DNA of 64,000 nt from Tsuneonella troitsensis (GTDB lineage: Bacteria > Pseudomonadota > Alphaproteobacteria > Sphingomonadales > Sphingomonadaceae), in the NCBI RefSeq assembly GCF_001441535.1, contig NZ_LMAU01000006.1:1-64000 (forward strand), written 5' to 3'. The position numbers were made by a program, and so were the translations under genes. Below are positions 29,525 to 37,432 of the stretch, in pieces. The stretch's first letter is position 1. Each line of letters starts with the position of its first letter. Below the pieces are notes generated by a model. It saw only the letters and a list, made by a program, of their open reading frames with translations. It had not been told where the DNA came from and did not search any database.

Positions 29525-31177
29525 TCACTTTCCGGCTTCTGATGCGTCGGGCTCGAGCCAGACGTGCTTGTATGGATGATTGTCGAGCAGCTTGGGGTAC
29601 CAACCCTTCACCTTCGTATCGAGCAGGTACACGCGGGTGTACCAGTAGATCGGTACGATCGGCATCTCGTTGAGGAGGACTTCCTCCGCGTCGTGCATCA
29701 GGCGCACGCGCTCTTCCTCGCTGCCGGCCCGCCGCGCCGCCTCGATCAGCGCGTCGTAGCGGGCACTGCTCCAGCCGGTGTCGTTGTTGCCGTTGCCGGT
29801 CGTGAACATGTCGACGAAGGTCGAGGGGTGGGCGTAGTCGGCGATCCAGCCAGAGCGCGAGAGGTCGAAGTTCAGGCTCGACTGGTTGTCGAGATAGACC
29901 TTCCATTCCTGGTTGTAGATGCCGATCTCAATGCCCAGTTCGCGCCGCCACAGCTCCTGCACCGCTTCGGCCACCTTGCGGTGGGCTTCGCTGGTGTTGA
30001 TCATGATCTCGGTCTTGGGAAAGCCCTTGCCGCCCGGATAGCCGGCCTCGGCCAGAAGGCGTCGCGCCTCGTCGGGGCGGAAGGACACCGCAGTCGACGC
30101 CTCGTACCCGGGAATGCCCGTCGGAACGTAGCCGGTTGCCGGGGCCTGACCGCCCTTGGTGACCTTCTCGACCAGCAGCTTCTTGTCGAGAGATAGCGCA
30201 AGCGCGCGGCGTACCCGCGGATCGTTAAACGGCTTGCGGGTCACGTTGATGCGATAGAAGTACGTGCCCAGATACGGATCGTTGCGCAGCTGTTCGGGCA
30301 TCTTTTCCGCGAAGACGGGAATCTTGTCCGGGAACACCTGGTTCGTGATGTGCAACCGATCGTTGCGGAACATCGTCTCTTCCGCATTGATGTTGTCGAT
30401 CGGGAAGAAGCGGATGCCGTTCAGCTTGACCGTCTTGGCATCCCAGTAATCGGGATTGCGTTCGACCTCGATCACCTGGTTGGTGACCCACTGCTTCAGG
30501 CGGAAGGGGCCGTTGCCGACGTAGTTGTCGAACGTGGACCAGCCGCTCTGCCGGTCGGTCATGCCGCCGTGCTCTTCCACCGCGCGCGGATTGACCGGGA
30601 AAAAGCTGTAATGCTGCAGCATGAGGGGAAAATACGAGGTCGAACCGCCCAGCGTGACCTGCAGCGTCTTGTCGTCGAGTGCCTTCACGCCGACCTGCGA
30701 GAAGTCCTTGAGACCGCCGGTGTTGAACGCCTCGGCGTTCTTGATGACGTAGAGCATCGGCGCATATTCCGCGCCGAGCTCGGGGCTGAGGATGCGCTGC
30801 CAGCTATAGACGAAATCCTGCGCTCGCACCGGATCGCCGTTGGTCCACTTCGCGTCGCGCAGGTAGAACGTCCACACGGTGAAGTCGGCATTGGATTCCC
30901 ACCGCTCGGCCATGCCGGGCGAGGATTCCAGGTCGCTCGTCGGGTGATAGGAAACCAGCCCTTCGACCAGTGCTGAAATGATCTTGTTTTCGGGCACGCC
31001 GGTCACGAGGTGCGGGTCGATCCCCTTCGGCTCCGACCCGTTGCCGAACAGCAGGATCCCGTCGCGCGCCGCCCGCTGTGTTTCGCGCTCGCCCGAGCCG
31101 CAGGCCGTCAGCGAGCCGATCATTGCGAACGCGAACAGGAAGCGGACGATGTAGGAGGAAAAGGGGATTGATCTCAC
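29525..31177 (-). CDS. oppA: Periplasmic peptide-binding lipoprotein, OppA-like (SBP family 5)
   Basis: The product has 550 residues from a GTG start. It is a lipoprotein with lipobox LTAC (Cys26). SBP_bac_5 signatures are present: LFGNGSEPKGIDPHLVTG at the N-terminus, the family motif AERWESNADFTVWTFYLRDAKWTNGDPV, and NDPRVRRALALSLDKKLL in the second lobe. Such proteins bind oligopeptides with loose side-chain specificity and hand them to OppBC. It is the first gene of the importer operon. MppA-type paralogues bind the murein tripeptide, which would fit this neighbourhood, but nothing in the sequence proves it. No strong RBS is seen at the GTG, so the exact start is less certain. Confidence 0.92.
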   Translation of the reverse strand: MRSIPFSSYIVRFLFAFAMIGSLTACGSGERETQRAARDGILLFGNGSEPKGIDPHLVTGVPENKIISALVEGLVSYHPTSDLESSPGMAERWESNADFTVWTFYLRDAKWTNGDPVRAQDFVYSWQRILSPELGAEYAPMLYVIKNAEAFNTGGLKDFSQVGVKALDDKTLQVTLGGSTSYFPLMLQHYSFFPVNPRAVEEHGGMTDRQSGWSTFDNYVGNGPFRLKQWVTNQVIEVERNPDYWDAKTVKLNGIRFFPIDNINAEETMFRNDRLHITNQVFPDKIPVFAEKMPEQLRNDPYLGTYFYRINVTRKPFNDPRVRRALALSLDKKLLVEKVTKGGQAPATGYVPTGIPGYEASTAVSFRPDEARRLLAEAGYPGGKGFPKTEIMINTSEAHRKVAEAVQELWRRELGIEIGIYNQEWKVYLDNQSSLNFDLSRSGWIADYAHPSTFVDMFTTGNGNNDTGWSSARYDALIEAARRAGSEEERVRLMHDAEEVLLNEMPIVPIYWYTRVYLLDTKVKGWYPKLLDNHPYKHVWLEPDASEAGK

Positions 31178-31448
31178 TCCACAGCTAGCTTGAGCGCCAA
31201 GCCAACTTGCGCAAACGAAAGATGTTCCTCGCGGAAAATTCGCTCTCCGCAGCCGATGGCGCGCGGCCTACAAGACTGACGGTTGTTATGCAAACCGGGC
31301 ACCTGTCGACAATTTGCGGCCTCCTTGCGGAACGTCTGAGTTAACGGTCTGCTGACAGGGGCGAGTCGAACCGTAGATGAACGAATTGTCGCAGATGTTC
31401 GGCGCACACCTTCACAAGAAGGGGCGACTTCGGGGCCAGTCCCGCGCG

Positions 31449-31501
31449 AAGATGGTGGGCGCGACAGGGATTGAACCTGTGACCCCACCCGTGTGAAGGG
31501 T
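31449..31501. repeat. attL: 53-bp repeat, displaced 3' half of tRNA-Val
   Basis: This copy is identical to 40969-41021. It contains the CCA end, acceptor 3' strand, T arm, variable loop and the 3' side of the anticodon arm of the minus-strand tRNA-Val, but no 5' half, so it is not a functional tRNA. It is the host 3' fragment left behind by integration. Confidence 0.92.
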
Positions 31502-31637
31502 AGCTTCCCGACGAACGCAGGCGAACGCTCGCGACCTTTGCGCGCCAGTAAAGCACGAAAATCCTTTGCGATTTGGCCATTCCGAGAGAGAAGGAGCGAA
31601 CGAAGGCGACCGAACGCGAACGCTGAAAAACTCGCAA

Positions 31638-31659
31638 AAAGGTCGCTAGAAGGTTCCTT
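31638..31659. other. Candidate integrase arm-type site, left end
   Basis: The sequence AAAGGTCGCTAGAAGGTTCCTT closely matches AAAGGTCCCTTAAAAGGTTCCTT-like bases at 40894-40916 at the other end of the element. Such matched motifs just inside both ends suit integrase or AlpA binding. It overlaps the region just upstream of the integrase RBS, so it could also regulate that gene. Confidence 0.4.
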
Positions 31660-31672
31660 TTGGAGTTTCGCC

Positions 31673-33166
31673 ATGGCCGCGCCGAAGAAGAAGTCCTACC
31701 CCAAGACCTACCTGACAGATGTAGCGATTGAGCGCATCGGCCGCCCTGCCAAGGGCCGAGTGTCGGTCAGCGATGTGGAGACCGGTCTGTTCCTCTGGGT
31801 CAACGCCACCGGCAAGAGGTCGTGGGCGGTCGTGACCAATCAGAAGGGTTCCGACCGCAAGCAGCGCAAGGTGATCGGGCAGTGGCCTGGCGTGCGCGTG
31901 TCGGAAGCTCGGGAGGCCGCGCGCGAGCTTGTCGCGGCGGCGCGGGAGGGCGCGGTCATAAAAGACAGGCTCGCGGAGGAAAAGGCCGCTGCCGAGCGCG
32001 AGGCTGCTGACAAGCAGGCGGGCACCTTCCGCGCCGTGGCGGAAAGCTACGTGGCAGCTATGCGGGCAGGGAAGCTAGTCGGCGGGCGCAAGCGCGCTGT
32101 CACCGCGACAACCGCGACTGCCCGCGAACGGCTGCTTGAGCAAAGGGTGCTGCCGACGCTGGGCCACCACCCTCTTTCCGAGATTACGACGCCTATGGTG
32201 GCGCGGCTCCTTACGCAGTTGGACAAGGCCGGTGGGCCGGTGGACGAAACGCTCAAGGCGATACGCGGCGTGTTCAAGTTCGCCCTGTCGCGCGGGCTGT
32301 TCCACGGCGCATTGCCGACCACGGGCATGACCAACCGCCAGCCGCCGAAGAAGATCACTCGGGCGCTCACGGACGATGAACTGCGGTCGATCTGGCTGGC
32401 GGCTCGCGAACAGGGTTGGCCGTTCGGTTCGGTCATCCGGCTGCTCATGCTGACCGGCCAGCGCAAGAACGAGATTGCCGGGCTGACTTGGGACGAGGTG
32501 GACCTTGAGCGCAAGCTGATTGTGTTGCCGAAGGAGAGGGTGAAGAACCGCAAGGGCGCGCACGAAATCGCCTTGAGCGAGCCGGCCATGCAAGTGCTGG
32601 AAGCGGCAGGGGCGATTTACGACGCGCTGCATCCGCGCAAGGCTGGCGCCCAGCCCGAGCCGCGCAAAGGGCTGGTGTTCCCGAGCGACACTGGCGAGAC
32701 GCCGATCAGCGGCTGGAACAAGCTCAAGGCGGCGCTGGACCGGCGCGTGAAGGGCAACCTCGCTGGCCTCACCGAAGAGGACCATCGGGCAATCCGCGCG
32801 GGCGGCGCGCTGCGAACGGACACGGTTGCGCGCAAAAAGGCGGCGCTGGCGCGGGTGGCGGAAGTGCAAACCGAGGCGTGGCGCATCCACGATCTGCGGC
32901 ACACCTTCATCACTCGCTGCCGAGACGGCGAGGAAAATGCCGAAGGCGAGATTGTTTGGTCAGCGCCGCTCGACGTTCTGCAAGCGGCGGTGAATCATGA
33001 GATCACGGCTGGCGTCACTGCGGCCTACGATCATGGCGACATTCAACGGCGCTACCGGCTCCGCAAGCGGGAGCTGATGGAGTGGTGGGCGCGCAAACTC
33101 ATGTTCATCGTGGGCGAGGCTGAGGCAGCAGACAATGTGGTGCAGATGCCTGCGAGGGCAGGTTAA
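31673..33166 (+). CDS. int: Tyrosine integrase, DUF4102 / P4-type
   Basis: The product has 497 residues from the ATG at 31673, preceded by GGAG; the frame extends upstream through attL but is not expected to be translated. An N-terminal DUF4102 arm-binding domain (about 8-95) and a SAM-like core domain (about 115-215) precede the catalytic domain. Catalytic residues seen: Arg264 in TGQRKNE, His406 and Arg409 in HDLRHT, and Tyr452 in AAYDHGD. The later histidine position is NHE rather than the more usual GH. The enzyme inserts and, with AlpA, excises the element at the tRNA-Val gene. It lies beside attL, at the opposite end from the reconstituted tRNA. Confidence 0.95.
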   Translation: MAAPKKKSYPKTYLTDVAIERIGRPAKGRVSVSDVETGLFLWVNATGKRSWAVVTNQKGSDRKQRKVIGQWPGVRVSEAREAARELVAAAREGAVIKDRLAEEKAAAEREAADKQAGTFRAVAESYVAAMRAGKLVGGRKRAVTATTATARERLLEQRVLPTLGHHPLSEITTPMVARLLTQLDKAGGPVDETLKAIRGVFKFALSRGLFHGALPTTGMTNRQPPKKITRALTDDELRSIWLAAREQGWPFGSVIRLLMLTGQRKNEIAGLTWDEVDLERKLIVLPKERVKNRKGAHEIALSEPAMQVLEAAGAIYDALHPRKAGAQPEPRKGLVFPSDTGETPISGWNKLKAALDRRVKGNLAGLTEEDHRAIRAGGALRTDTVARKKAALARVAEVQTEAWRIHDLRHTFITRCRDGEENAEGEIVWSAPLDVLQAAVNHEITAGVTAAYDHGDIQRRYRLRKRELMEWWARKLMFIVGEAEAADNVVQMPARAG

Positions 33167-33167
33167 A

Positions 33168-33184
33168 AAACGCATTTTGCGTTT
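33168..33184 (+). terminator. Short hairpin after the integrase
   Basis: A 7-bp stem (AAACGCA / TGCGTTT) with a 3-nt loop starts right at the integrase stop codon. It has no clear U-run beyond the stem, so it may be a weak terminator or an RNA-stability hairpin. Confidence 0.4.
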
Positions 33185-33337
33185 CAGGAAAGTTGGCGCA
33201 TAAAGGTTCCGAAGTCGCTCACGGGCGACCGAACAAAACCGACCGCCACAGATAATCGGAACGGGGCTCCCCTGTTCGTCTGTCGCCCAAAAGCAAGCGC
33301 CACGGCGCATTTGGCAGATGGCCGTCTTCTGACAACT

Positions 33338-33353
33338 TGAGGCTCAAGCCTCA
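33338..33353. promoter_or_regulatory. Dyad upstream of alpA, candidate operator
   Basis: A perfect dyad TGAGGCT-CA-AGCCTCA ends 18 bp before the alpA start and just upstream of its AGAAGGA RBS. The position suits autoregulation or a repressor site for the replication operon; the binding protein is not known. Confidence 0.4.
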
Positions 33354-33371
33354 GGCAGAAGGACGTTGCCA

Positions 33372-33686
33372 ATGCCTGCTCGTAAACACCGCACCGGTGA
33401 AGAACTTGAAGCGTGGGAAGCTCGCAAGGCCGCCCATCAGATGCAGATGTTGATCGCGCGGGAGACAGTGAAGTCTCTCACCGGTCACACCCTCCTCCGT
33501 CTCGACGAGGCTGCTGCTGCAATCGGCGTCACGAAGAAGACGCTCCGCGAACTAGAAGCCCAGAAGCTGCCCAACTGGCCGCAGAGGGTGACACTCAGCC
33601 CGAAGGTGACCGGCTACAGATTGAAGGACATTGAGGCGCTGATCGACGGCGGCATGGTTCCGCGCGAAGTGGAGTCGGCCGAATGA
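33372..33686 (+). CDS. AlpA-like DNA-binding regulator / excisionase
   Basis: The product has 104 residues from ATG 33372, which has an AGAAGGA RBS at ideal spacing; the TTG at 33366 is less likely. The MerR/AlpA-type winged helix is at about 43-90: LLRLDEAAAAIGVTKKTLRELE, then a wing with GYRLKDIEALID. In P4-like and PICI elements such proteins activate integrase and replication genes or act as recombination directionality factors. It overlaps the primase gene by ATGA. The charged N-terminal 40 residues are additional to the minimal AlpA domain. Confidence 0.75.
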   Translation: MPARKHRTGEELEAWEARKAAHQMQMLIARETVKSLTGHTLLRLDEAAAAIGVTKKTLRELEAQKLPNWPQRVTLSPKVTGYRLKDIEALIDGGMVPREVESAE

Positions 33687-35812
33687 CCGGCGCTAGCGGA
33701 AGCGAGCCGCTGACCGGGCCACCTTGGGAAGAAGAAGCCCCCGCCTCTGGGGGAGAAGCGGGGGCCGGGGACCATGCCACGGGAACGGCTGGCGAGAGGG
33801 ATTCTGCGCCATCTTCGGATGGATGGAAAGTCTCTTCGGGCGGCGCTCGTGGCTCCTACGAATGGAACGATGATGACCGGCCCCGCTGGGACTTCACCAC
33901 CAAACTTGAGCGCGAGTACGACTACCACCGCGCGGACGGCAGCTATGCCTACACTGCCCTGAAGGGGCGGCGCGAGGACGGCGAAAAGGCTTTCCTCCGA
34001 GGGAGGCGCGTCATTGGCACAGGCGACCTGCAATTCGCACGGGACGAAGGCGAACTCTACAAGTTCCCCGGCATTGAGCATTATCGCAAGGGCACCGGCG
34101 AAGAGCCGGACCTGCTTTATCGGCTGCCCGAGTTGCTCTTGACCATGGACGAGCGGCCCCATGCCCTTGTGTTCATCTGCGAGGGCGAGAAGGATGCGGA
34201 CCGCCTGATCGAGTTGGGCCTGATCGCCACGACGAACCCGAACGGCGCGCTCAACTGGAAGCCCGCGTTGAATACCCACCTTGCAGGGCGGGCGCTCGTC
34301 ATCTTGACCGACAACGACGACAAGGGCCGCAAGCGCACTGCCAAGTTGCTCCCCATGCTGGCCCCGACAGCGAGGAGCGTAAAGGCGGTGGACCTGCCCG
34401 GCCTGCCAGAACGCGGCGACGTCTCCGACTGGCTCGACGCTGGCAACTCGGTTGACGACTTGCTGCGGGAGGTCAGCGCCGCTGCCGGTTCGGGTGTGCA
34501 CCTGACCGACTTCTATGCCTTCATGCCGTCGCACAATTACATCTTCGCCCCGAGTGGCGAAAGTTGGCCGGCGACAAGTGTGAACGCAAAGGTGCTGCCG
34601 ATACCGTTGCTCGATAACCAAGGCGAGCCGGTGAAGGACGATAAGGGTAAACCGAAGCGCATTGCCGCGAACCAATGGCTCGATGCCAATCGTTCAGTCG
34701 AACAGATGACATGGGCACCTGGCGAGCCGCAGGAGATTTCAGACCGGCTGATTTCCGACGGTGGCTGGATTGTTCGTGCCGGATGCTCCGTTTTCAACCT
34801 TTACCGTCCGCCGCTGCCGATCCACGGCGACCCTCAACTGGCAACGCCGTGGCTCGATCACGTCAACGCGGTCTATCCCGCCGACGCGGAACACTTGATC
34901 GCTTGGCTGGCGCATCGCGTCCAGCGCCCCGGCGACAAGATCAACCACGCTATTGTGATGGGCGGCGCTCAGGGCATCGGGAAGGACACCATCCTTGAGC
35001 CGGTGAAGTATGCGGTTGGGCCGTGGAACTTCGCGGAAGTGTCACCGCAGCACTTGCTCGGGCGCTTCAATGGCTTCGTGAAGTCGGTGATCCTGAGGGT
35101 GAGCGAGGCGCGGGATCTTGGCGATGTGGACCGCTTCGCTTTCTACGATCACATGAAAACCTACACCGCCGCGCCGCCAGACGTGTTGCGCGTCGATGAG
35201 AAGTTCCAGCGGGAATACTCCGCCTTCAACGTGTGCGGCGTGGTTATCACCACAAACCACAAGGGCGACGGCCTCTATCTGCCGGAAGATGACCGGCGAC
35301 ACTATGTCGCTTGGTCAGAGGCTGATCGGGAAAGCTTCTCCGAAGGCTACTGGAACAAGCTGCACGGTTGGTATGCCGGTGGCGGCGTCGGCCACGTGGC
35401 AGCCTACCTGCGGACCCTCGATCTTGCCGCGTTCAACGCCAAGGCTCCCCCGCCAAAGACAGACGCGTTCTGGGACATTGTCACCGCGAACAGCGCACCC
35501 GAATCGGCGGAACTGACGGACGCGCTGGAAAAGCTCGCATGGCCGCAGGCGGTGACGCTGGCAGACCTTGTGGAAGCGGCGGAACAGGCATTCGGTGAGT
35601 GGCTGCGCGATCGGCGGAACAGCCGCAAGGTGCCGCACAAGATGGAGGAGTGCGGGTATCGCCCGGTTCGCAATCCGACTGCGAAGGCTGGGCGCTGGAA
35701 GGTCGGCGGCAAGGATATGGTGATCTACACCAAACGCGAGCTCTCCACGCGTGACGCCATTGAGGCTGCTGAAAAGCTGAGCGCGAGGGGCGATGACGAT
35801 GGCCCGATTTAA
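33683..35812 (+). CDS. TOPRIM primase / SF3-type helicase of the satellite
   Basis: The product has 709 residues. A low-complexity Gly/Glu-rich N-terminus (1-50) is followed by a TOPRIM domain: FICEGEKDADRL with Glu167 and, about 45 residues on, VILTDNDDKGRKRT. The C-terminal ATPase (DUF5906/D5-like) has Walker A GGAQGIGKDT at 427-436, a following LRVSEARD acidic motif and VVITTNHKGDGLYLPEDDRR, typical of SF3 helicases that unwind an origin. No separate initiator is encoded. Together with the nearby inverted repeat this indicates autonomous replication after excision. It is co-translated with alpA. Confidence 0.9.
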   Translation: MTGASGSEPLTGPPWEEEAPASGGEAGAGDHATGTAGERDSAPSSDGWKVSSGGARGSYEWNDDDRPRWDFTTKLEREYDYHRADGSYAYTALKGRREDGEKAFLRGRRVIGTGDLQFARDEGELYKFPGIEHYRKGTGEEPDLLYRLPELLLTMDERPHALVFICEGEKDADRLIELGLIATTNPNGALNWKPALNTHLAGRALVILTDNDDKGRKRTAKLLPMLAPTARSVKAVDLPGLPERGDVSDWLDAGNSVDDLLREVSAAAGSGVHLTDFYAFMPSHNYIFAPSGESWPATSVNAKVLPIPLLDNQGEPVKDDKGKPKRIAANQWLDANRSVEQMTWAPGEPQEISDRLISDGGWIVRAGCSVFNLYRPPLPIHGDPQLATPWLDHVNAVYPADAEHLIAWLAHRVQRPGDKINHAIVMGGAQGIGKDTILEPVKYAVGPWNFAEVSPQHLLGRFNGFVKSVILRVSEARDLGDVDRFAFYDHMKTYTAAPPDVLRVDEKFQREYSAFNVCGVVITTNHKGDGLYLPEDDRRHYVAWSEADRESFSEGYWNKLHGWYAGGGVGHVAAYLRTLDLAAFNAKAPPPKTDAFWDIVTANSAPESAELTDALEKLAWPQAVTLADLVEAAEQAFGEWLRDRRNSRKVPHKMEECGYRPVRNPTAKAGRWKVGGKDMVIYTKRELSTRDAIEAAEKLSARGDDDGPI

Positions 35813-35828
35813 CTCCCCAGCGCTGGTA

Positions 35829-35964
35829 GCGCGTGAAGCGCGTGATCGACCATCCCCCTCCTTTTCACTCCCCTCGCGCGCTTTTGAAAAGTTTTTCCAG
35901 AGGGAGAAGGAAGGGGAGGGAAGGTTGGAAAGAGAGGGAATGCAGGATCACGCGCTTCACGCGC
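35829..35964. repeat. Long inverted repeat around a Py/Pu tract: candidate replication origin
   Basis: Perfect 19-bp arms (GCGCGTGAAGCGCGTGATC at 35829-35847 and its complement at 35946-35964) are 98 bp apart. The spacer is strongly biased: pyrimidine-rich at about 35851-35874, a CTTTTGAAAAG palindrome at 35881-35891, then purine-rich to about 35940. It begins 17 bp after the primase stop. Location and structure fit an origin for the adjacent primase-helicase; an alternative is a transcriptional attenuator. Confidence 0.55.
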
Positions 35965-36019
35965 CACACGCGCTGACGCGCCCAAAGCCGGGCACATCCA
36001 ACCTAGAGGAGACCACACC

Positions 36020-36370
36020 ATGATTACCAATCACAAGCAGGCCGTCGCGGCCCGAGAGAAAGAGGCCAAGGCTGTCCTGTCTGCCATGAAGGAGCGGCAC
36101 CCCGGCGCGTTCCCCACGCCGCCGCGCCCGCTCAAGGTCGGCGTGCGCGAGGACCTCATCGCCGCCGGTTGGACGGATGCTGAGGTGAGCACGGCCCTGA
36201 GCTACTACTTGCGGACGCGCGCATACCTTCAGTGCACCTATGCCGAGGGGCAGTTCCGCGTCGGGCTAGACGGGATGCCCGTCGCCCCGGTGCAGGACCG
36301 CGACCGGGAGTGGGCACGCAGGCAAGTCCAGCTAGGCGAATATCATGGCTCCTGGAACACACGCTGGTGA
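36020..36370 (+). CDS. ProQ/FinO-family RNA-binding protein
   Basis: The product has 116 residues with a GAGGAG RBS. The FinO/ProQ domain is recognisable at about 30-100: FPTPPRPLKVGVREDL corresponds to the PLKIGI-DL motif, SYYLRTRAYLQ to the central helix, and GQFRVGLDGMPVAPV to the RVDLDGxPxG motif. The family binds structured RNAs and 3' ends and promotes sense-antisense pairing. In a satellite it could tune copy number, late gene timing or helper interference; no partner RNA is visible. It lies between the inverted repeat and the terminase-like gene. Confidence 0.75.
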   Translation: MITNHKQAVAAREKEAKAVLSAMKERHPGAFPTPPRPLKVGVREDLIAAGWTDAEVSTALSYYLRTRAYLQCTYAEGQFRVGLDGMPVAPVQDRDREWARRQVQLGEYHGSWNTRW

Positions 36371-36543
36371 GCCGCACCCTTTCCCTAGGGCGCGCAGCCC
36401 TTGGCCTCCCTGCACACATCTACGGGCGCTCCCGTGGGTGTCCGGAGGGGGCGGGGCCATTGAAAGTTGAGAACTGTGCAACGCGGTGACCGCCGCCCCT
36501 CACAAAGAGCAACGCAAAGGTTCAAATCCGAGAGGAACACACC

Positions 36544-37008
36544 ATGACGAAACCACGCAAGGCGCGCACCGACAGCGTCGCCAACCTCATCCGACTGGCC
36601 ACCACGGCGAACACTGAAATCGCACCCCCGGCGCACATGGCGATGGAGGCAGAGGTGTGGCCCTTCTTCCATAGCATCGCAGACGAGTTTGCTCGCGCCG
36701 ACTGGACACCGCACCGACTGTCGCTGGCGGTGATGTTGGCCAGAGCGATGGCCAACGTTGAAGAAAATCAGCGTTTGCTGCGCGAGGAAGGCACCGTCGT
36801 CCCCGACGCAAAGGGTGTCCCCCGCGTTAATCCTAGGATGAAGGTTGTCGATGGGCAGCTGAGCCAGGTGCTCGCCATGCGCCGCTCCCTCGCCATGACG
36901 GGCCGGGCGATGGCGGGCGGGACGAACAAAGCCGCGCACCAGCGGGAAGCCAACCGCGCCGCCGAACACCGGCTGCGGGGCAATGGCCGCGACGATCTAT
37001 TAGCTTAA
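36544..37008 (+). CDS. Small terminase subunit-like protein (P27 family)
   Basis: The product has 154 residues. The arrangement resembles phage P27/HK97-type TerS: an N-terminal helical region, a VWPFFHSIADEF segment, DWTPHRLSLAVMLARAMANVEE, LLREEGTVVPDAKGVPRVNP, then a final helix (QVLAMRRSLAMTGRA). The EEGxVV...NP motif is the best marker. Small terminases recognise the pac or cos site; in PICIs they redirect helper packaging to satellite DNA. No large terminase follows, so the ATPase motor would have to come from a helper. Similarity is by pattern only, so the call is tentative. RBS GAGAGGAA is present. Confidence 0.6.
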   Translation: MTKPRKARTDSVANLIRLATTANTEIAPPAHMAMEAEVWPFFHSIADEFARADWTPHRLSLAVMLARAMANVEENQRLLREEGTVVPDAKGVPRVNPRMKVVDGQLSQVLAMRRSLAMTGRAMAGGTNKAAHQREANRAAEHRLRGNGRDDLLA

Positions 37009-37020
37009 AAGGAACATATC

Positions 37021-37275
37021 ATGAACAAATGGAACGAGAAGATGCCAACCGCCGAGCAAATCGAGATGACCCGGCGAGTCGAGACGGCGATTGCGAACGA
37101 GATTAACCTGCTCGCGCGGGAAGGGGTGCCGGTTGCTTGCATCCTCACCGGGCTGGGGCTCTCAATCGCAGACCTTATCACCTGTCAGGCCGAGGCCAGC
37201 GCAGTCGCCCCTTGGTTCGAGAAGCAAGCGATATTGGTCCGCACCCTCCAGGGCGATGCGGACAATCCCAACTAG
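37021..37275 (+). CDS. Hypothetical protein, 84 aa, satellite morphogenesis cluster
   Basis: The family is not recognised. The product has 84 residues and is preceded by AAAAGGAAC, a good RBS, 12 bp after the small terminase stop. It looks mostly helical (EQIEMTRRVETAIANEINLLA, then a hydrophobic VACILTGLGLSIADLI stretch). Placed between small terminase and prohead protease, a role in packaging or head assembly is possible. It is likely a real gene because of RBS, tight spacing and codon use. Confidence 0.6.
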   Translation: MNKWNEKMPTAEQIEMTRRVETAIANEINLLAREGVPVACILTGLGLSIADLITCQAEASAVAPWFEKQAILVRTLQGDADNPN

Positions 37276-37306
37276 CGGAAAATAAACACTTTTCATGGAG
37301 CGCAAG

Positions 37307-37432
37307 ATGGCGCACAATCCCCTCGTTGACGCGCGGCTGTCCGCGTCGAAACACCAATGCTCACGCGGCTGCCCGCGCACATTGGCTGAGAAATGGGCCT
37401 TCCTGCCCAACAGCAATGGTGCGCACGTATGA
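37307..37432 (+). CDS. Small ORF, 41 aa, coupled to the prohead protease
   Basis: The ATG at 37307 has GGAG six bases upstream; an alternative ATG at 37295 would add four residues. The product (MAHNPLVDARL... ending NSNGAHV) is basic with two close cysteines (CSRGC). Its stop overlaps the protease start as ATGA, so ribosomes finishing it would start the protease. It may be a translational-coupling leader or a small functional protein. No family is recognised. Confidence 0.45.
   Translation: MAHNPLVDARLSASKHQCSRGCPRTLAEKWAFLPNSNGAHV

Larger units (their letters stand above)
31178..31672. other. Non-coding stretch: opp upstream region, attL and satellite left end
   Basis: No convincing gene. 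The first 271 bp are host DNA upstream of the opp operon and should carry its promoter, though I see no clear consensus. The 53-bp attL repeat follows at 31449-31501. The next 171 bp are the satellite's left end upstream of the integrase start, with repeated CCTTTGCG/GCGACC motifs on both strands that are candidates for integrase arm sites. Confidence 0.6.

Noticed and set aside
31449-31501. A second tRNA-Val gene at attL
   Set aside because: Only the 3' half is present; without the acceptor 5' strand and D arm it cannot fold.
31493-31672. N-terminal extension of the integrase frame through attL
   Set aside because: The extension begins inside the tRNA fragment; the family N-terminus and an RBS lie at 31673.
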